NCBI GenBank assembly: GCA_946534455.1
Contig: CAMNCR010000083.1
Coordinates: forward strand, 1-5,629
DNA from: an uncultured Clostridia bacterium
GTDB lineage: Bacteria > Bacillota > Clostridia > Christensenellales > Aristaeellaceae
Reading direction: 5' to 3'
DNA: 5,629 nucleotides
The notes beneath the pieces are model-generated. The model did not search any database and was not told where the DNA came from. It worked only from the letters and a program-made list of their open reading frames with translations. The position numbers and the translations under genes were made by a program. Below are positions 2,924 through 5,629 of this stretch, in pieces. Positions within the stretch are counted from its first letter, which is position 1, and every line of letters starts with the position of its first letter.

Positions 2924-5590
2924 CCCGCTCTGCCGGGCCTTTTTTTCTTTCCAGGCCTCCTTATAGGCTTTTTCCAGGGCCTTCTCGGAGCCCGGCCGGT
3001 TGTGGCGGGCAATATAGTCGGCAATGCTGCCCTGCACCTGGGCCACCTCCCCATGGAACTCCCGCGCGGAGGTGCGCATGGCGGCGTTGCCCAGGGCAAT
3101 CAGCTGCTCCGGCCGGTCGGAGGTTATGACGCGAACCCGCGCGTTCCGGCGGGCGAGAAGCGTCGTCTTTTCAATAAAGGCATCCGCCGTCTGCGCCTCC
3201 CGGGTATAGATCACAAAGATATTGTTGTATTTTTCCGCGGAGCCTGGATTTCCCTTCACCCGGTAGGCATCAAAGACGAGGATGACATCCTTGCCCGTCA
3301 TGCCCGAAAAATCGCACATCAGATCCATCAGCTGCTGTCTGGCGGCGTCCACCTGGTTGTCCTCCATCAGCCTCTTCCATTCCTCCCAGGCGAAGAGAAC
3401 ATTATATCCGTCCACCAGCAGAATCTCCCGCTGATCGCGGAATTCTGCCGGTGTGTCCGGCGCCTTCACCGGCTGCGTCTCCCTGGCCACGGGACGGAAG
3501 AGCTCGCGGGCGCGGGCCGGACCATAGGTTTTTTCGAAGATGCGCGCCAGGGCCTCATCCTCCTCCGCCGTTCCGTGATAGGCGCTGACGCTGCTGGCCC
3601 GGATTTCCCTCTCCGCGGCGGCCTCCGCCTGGCGCCGCTGCCTCAGCTCCGTCCAGGAGGGCAGATGCATGTACTGCTCCACCTGCGCCCAGGGCACGAT
3701 AAAGCCTGCGCCGTGCGCACAGAAAACCGAGTCCGGCGGGTTCATCACGTCCCGTTCAGGGTCATAGCCCCGCTCCCGGATCACCCGTTCCGCATTCGGA
3801 CAGGGCTGATAGCTATGAAACGCCAGGCTGACCTGCCCCCGTCCCCGGGTCAGGATGCTGACCTCCCGGGCATAGCTGCCGCAGGCGCTGGCAGGCACCA
3901 CCGCCCACACCCGGCGCAGTCCCTCCCCCGCGTCCTCCGGGCCCTCCGGCTGACCGCCCATGATGCTCAGATCCGTCATAATCCGCCCGGTATATTCCTC
4001 CGGCGCGCGGATCTCCAGGGTCAGGAAGGGCTCCAGCAGCACGGATTCCGCCCGCATCAGTCCCTGACGCAGGGCCCGGTAGGTGGCCTGGCGGAAGTCT
4101 CCGCCTTCCGTGTGCTTGAGATGTGCCCGTCCGGCCACGAGCGTGATGCGCAGGTCCGTAATGGGCGACCCGGTCAGCACGCCCGGATGGGTTCTCTCCA
4201 GCAGGTGACCGAGAATCAGGCGCTGCCAGTTCAGCGCCAGATCGTCGGTTGAAACGGCGCTGCGCACCTCAATACCGCTGCCCGGCGGCAGCGGGGTCAG
4301 CAGCAGATGGACCTCCGCGTAGTGCCGGAGCGGCTCGTAGTGTCCGACGCCCTCCACCTCCCTGGAGATGGTTTCCCGGTAGATCACGCTCGTATCCCCG
4401 AAGGTCACGGGAATGCCGAAACGGTCCTGCATCTGCCTGGCCAGCACCTCCAGATAAACCTCGCCCATGGAATGCACGCGAATTTCCCGGCGGGATTCGA
4501 CATATTCCACCTGGAGCAGCGGTTCCTCCTCCTCCAGCGTGCGCAGGCAGCTCAGCGCCCGATGGAGATCCGTGCCCGCCGGCAGCAGCAGACGGCAGGC
4601 ATAGCAGGGATTCAGCGTTCTTTCCGGCTCCCCGGCCTGCTCCGTCCCCAGCCCGTCGCCGGGCATGGACTGGCTCAGCCCCACCACGCAGCAGAGCTCC
4701 CCTGCCTCCGCCTGCGGCGTCACGGTATACCGTGCTCCGGAATACAGCCGCAGCTCCGCGGCCTTCTCCGCCCAGAGCGTTTCACCCTCCGCATTGCGCC
4801 GTACCAGCAGATCCCGCGGATGAAGCACCCCGCCCGTGATCCGCAGAAAGGTCAGCCGCGCGCCCTGGGGATCCCGGGCGATTTTGTAAACCCGCGCTCC
4901 AAAGGCCTCCGGTGCCCGCTCCTCCCCGGGAAGTCCGGCAAGAAAGTCGAGCAGTGCTTCCACGCCCTCGTTGCGAAGCGCCGCGCCGAAAAAGCAGGGA
5001 AAGACCTTCCGCTCCCGCACCAGGGAACGGACCCGCTTTTCCGGCAGAGCGCCCTCCCGGAGGAACACATCCAGAGCCGCCTCGTCGCACAGCGCCACGG
5101 CCTCCTCCCGATCCTCCGCCGTGAAATCCACAATCCGGTCCGAAAGGGCGCGCTTCGTCCCCTCGAGAAGCTCGGCGCGATCGCCCTGGAACCGGTCCAT
5201 TTTGTTCATAAACAGCACTACGGGAACCGCGTTCTTTTCCAGCAGGTGCCAGAGCGTGCGGGTATGGGACTGTACTCCCTCCGTCGCGCTGACCACCAGC
5301 ACCGCGGCATCCATCACGGACAGAGCCCGCTCCGTCTCTCCGGAGAAATCCGTATGCCCCGGCGTGTCCAGCAGGGTGAGCGCTGTCTTTTTCCAGTTCA
5401 TGCGTGCCTGCTTGGAGAAGATGGTGATGCCCCGTTCCTTCTCCATTTTTTCCGTATCCAGAAAGGCATCCCCGTGATCCACGCGTCCCTGTCGGCGCAC
5501 CGTGCCGGAAAGAAACAGCATGGACTCGGACAGGGTCGTTTTCCCCGCGTCCACGTGGGCCGCCAGACCGATGACCGCGCCTCCCGCCAT
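2918..5590 (-). CDS. TetM/EF-G-like ribosomal GTPase fused to a YacP/Rae1-type NYN endonuclease
   Basis: The 890-residue product joins two ribosome-related modules. Residues 1-645 match the length and domain order of TetM/EF-G-like GTPases. G1 is AHVDAGKT (11-18), G2 RGIT (53-56), G3 DTPGH (75-79) with catalytic H79, G4 NKMD (129-132) and G5 GAAL (202-205). Domain II starts near 230, domain III covers about 325-398, domain IV starts at 399 and domain V at 519. A SVFCAHGAGF segment precedes the end of this part (YMHLPS, 640-645). A charged, Ala/Glu/Arg-rich linker covers 646-721. Residues 722-865 are a full YacP/Rae1 NYN domain: VDGYN (D727, N730), VFDAYRVKG (D774), TADAFIEK (D803, E807), ITSD (D825) and the AAMRTSARE block. 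B. subtilis Rae1 is a separate A-site mRNA endonuclease, and its catalytic Asp positions (D7 and D81, from memory) correspond to D727 and D803. AAAGGAGG (5605-5598) supports the start. The likely role is ribosome rescue or A-site mRNA cleavage; tetracycline resistance is unlikely because the domain IV loop differs. Confidence 0.9.
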   Translation of the reverse strand: MAGGAVIGLAAHVDAGKTTLSESMLFLSGTVRRQGRVDHGDAFLDTEKMEKERGITIFSKQARMNWKKTALTLLDTPGHTDFSGETERALSVMDAAVLVVSATEGVQSHTRTLWHLLEKNAVPVVLFMNKMDRFQGDRAELLEGTKRALSDRIVDFTAEDREEAVALCDEAALDVFLREGALPEKRVRSLVRERKVFPCFFGAALRNEGVEALLDFLAGLPGEERAPEAFGARVYKIARDPQGARLTFLRITGGVLHPRDLLVRRNAEGETLWAEKAAELRLYSGARYTVTPQAEAGELCCVVGLSQSMPGDGLGTEQAGEPERTLNPCYACRLLLPAGTDLHRALSCLRTLEEEEPLLQVEYVESRREIRVHSMGEVYLEVLARQMQDRFGIPVTFGDTSVIYRETISREVEGVGHYEPLRHYAEVHLLLTPLPPGSGIEVRSAVSTDDLALNWQRLILGHLLERTHPGVLTGSPITDLRITLVAGRAHLKHTEGGDFRQATYRALRQGLMRAESVLLEPFLTLEIRAPEEYTGRIMTDLSIMGGQPEGPEDAGEGLRRVWAVVPASACGSYAREVSILTRGRGQVSLAFHSYQPCPNAERVIRERGYDPERDVMNPPDSVFCAHGAGFIVPWAQVEQYMHLPSWTELRQRRQAEAAAEREIRASSVSAYHGTAEEDEALARIFEKTYGPARARELFRPVARETQPVKAPDTPAEFRDQREILLVDGYNVLFAWEEWKRLMEDNQVDAARQQLMDLMCDFSGMTGKDVILVFDAYRVKGNPGSAEKYNNIFVIYTREAQTADAFIEKTTLLARRNARVRVITSDRPEQLIALGNAAMRTSAREFHGEVAQVQGSIADYIARHNRPGSEKALEKAYKEAWKEKKARQSGL
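2923..2950 (+). terminator. Intrinsic terminator of the TraX-like gene, inside the convergent CDS
   Basis: GCCCG (2923-2927) pairs with CGGGC (2934-2938) across a six-base loop, followed by C and seven T (2940-2946), then CTTT. The stem is short but all G-C. It begins at the last base of the TraX-like stop codon and lies entirely within the 3' coding end of the opposite gene, where the T run encodes part of a Glu-Lys-Lys tail. No matching T tract exists for the leftward gene, so it acts in one direction only. Confidence 0.65.
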
Positions 5591-5629
5591 GCCAGTCCCT
5601 CCTTTGATTCCGCCGTAAGCCGTCTTCTG
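5591..5629 (-). promoter_or_regulatory. Leader and ribosome binding site of the GTPase-nuclease gene
   Basis: AAAGGAGG (5605-5598) sits 7 nt before the ATG at 5590-5588. The remaining upstream bases to the window edge hold no recognisable -10 box. No stop codon appears in the GTPase frame upstream of the ATG, but the ribosome binding site and the glycine-rich start leading straight into the P-loop strand favour this ATG. The promoter is outside the window. Confidence 0.6.

Noticed and set aside
2939..2945. A AAA AAG slippery heptamer in frame near the 3' end of the GTPase-nuclease gene, followed by a GC hairpin
   Set aside because: The hairpin begins with no spacer, whereas -1 frameshift sites normally need about 5-8 nt. 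The product would be a tail with no recognisable domain, and the hairpin plus T run is better explained as the opposite gene's terminator.
3002..4252. Long plus-strand open frame (416 codons) opposite the GTPase-nuclease gene
   Set aside because: It lies wholly antisense to a gene with clear domains, has no ribosome binding site, and reads as low-complexity Arg/His/Pro/Gly sequence typical of a GC-rich shadow frame.
2918..5590. Annotation as a tetracycline resistance gene
   Set aside because: The fold is TetM-like, but the drug-site loop in domain IV is different, a nuclease domain is fused on, and there are no mobile elements around. Family likeness alone does not support resistance.

Overview
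The window looks like chromosome from a GC-rich member of the Bacillota, most likely a Clostridia-type anaerobe. The reasons are strong AGGAGG-type ribosome binding sites on every gene, a class A RNase P RNA (Bacilli such as B. subtilis carry class B), and a TetM-like GTPase joined to a YacP/Rae1 nuclease domain, an architecture I associate with clostridial genomes. Genus cannot be read from the sequence. There are no IS elements, CRISPR arrays, tRNAs or rRNAs.

Layout. Positions 1-148 hold the start of a leftward gene for an exported protein, cut by the window edge. A divergent, AT-rich intergenic region (149-376) carries its promoter and a near-consensus promoter (326-353) for a rightward pair: tadA (tRNA wobble adenosine deaminase, 377-820), then an exported ComEC-like metallo-beta-lactamase-fold hydrolase (862-1713). 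The leftward rnpB gene (RNase P RNA, about 1775-2119) follows, with its own promoter (2124-2153) and intrinsic terminator (1745-1772). A TraX-family membrane protein (2153-2923) runs rightward; its start codon touches the -35 box of rnpB. A large leftward gene (2918-5590) converges on it, and the two share the stop-codon palindrome CTATAG.

The large gene is the most interesting item. It encodes an 890-residue fusion of a TetM/EF-G-like ribosomal GTPase (about 1-645), a charged linker, and a complete YacP/Rae1-type NYN endonuclease domain (about 722-865). In B. subtilis, Rae1 is a separate protein that cuts mRNA in the ribosomal A site, and TetM-like GTPases bind at the same place. The fusion therefore suggests one ribosome-targeted factor that enters the A-site region and cuts the message. 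The domain IV loop that displaces tetracycline in TetM is different here, so a tetracycline-resistance label would be doubtful.

How the genes work together: TadA, RNase P RNA and the GTPase-nuclease all act on tRNA or the translating ribosome, while the MBL-fold protein, the TraX-like protein and the first gene are envelope proteins. The gene orientations (one co-directional pair, the rest divergent or convergent) argue against a single operon, so this looks like a housekeeping neighbourhood rather than one dedicated system.
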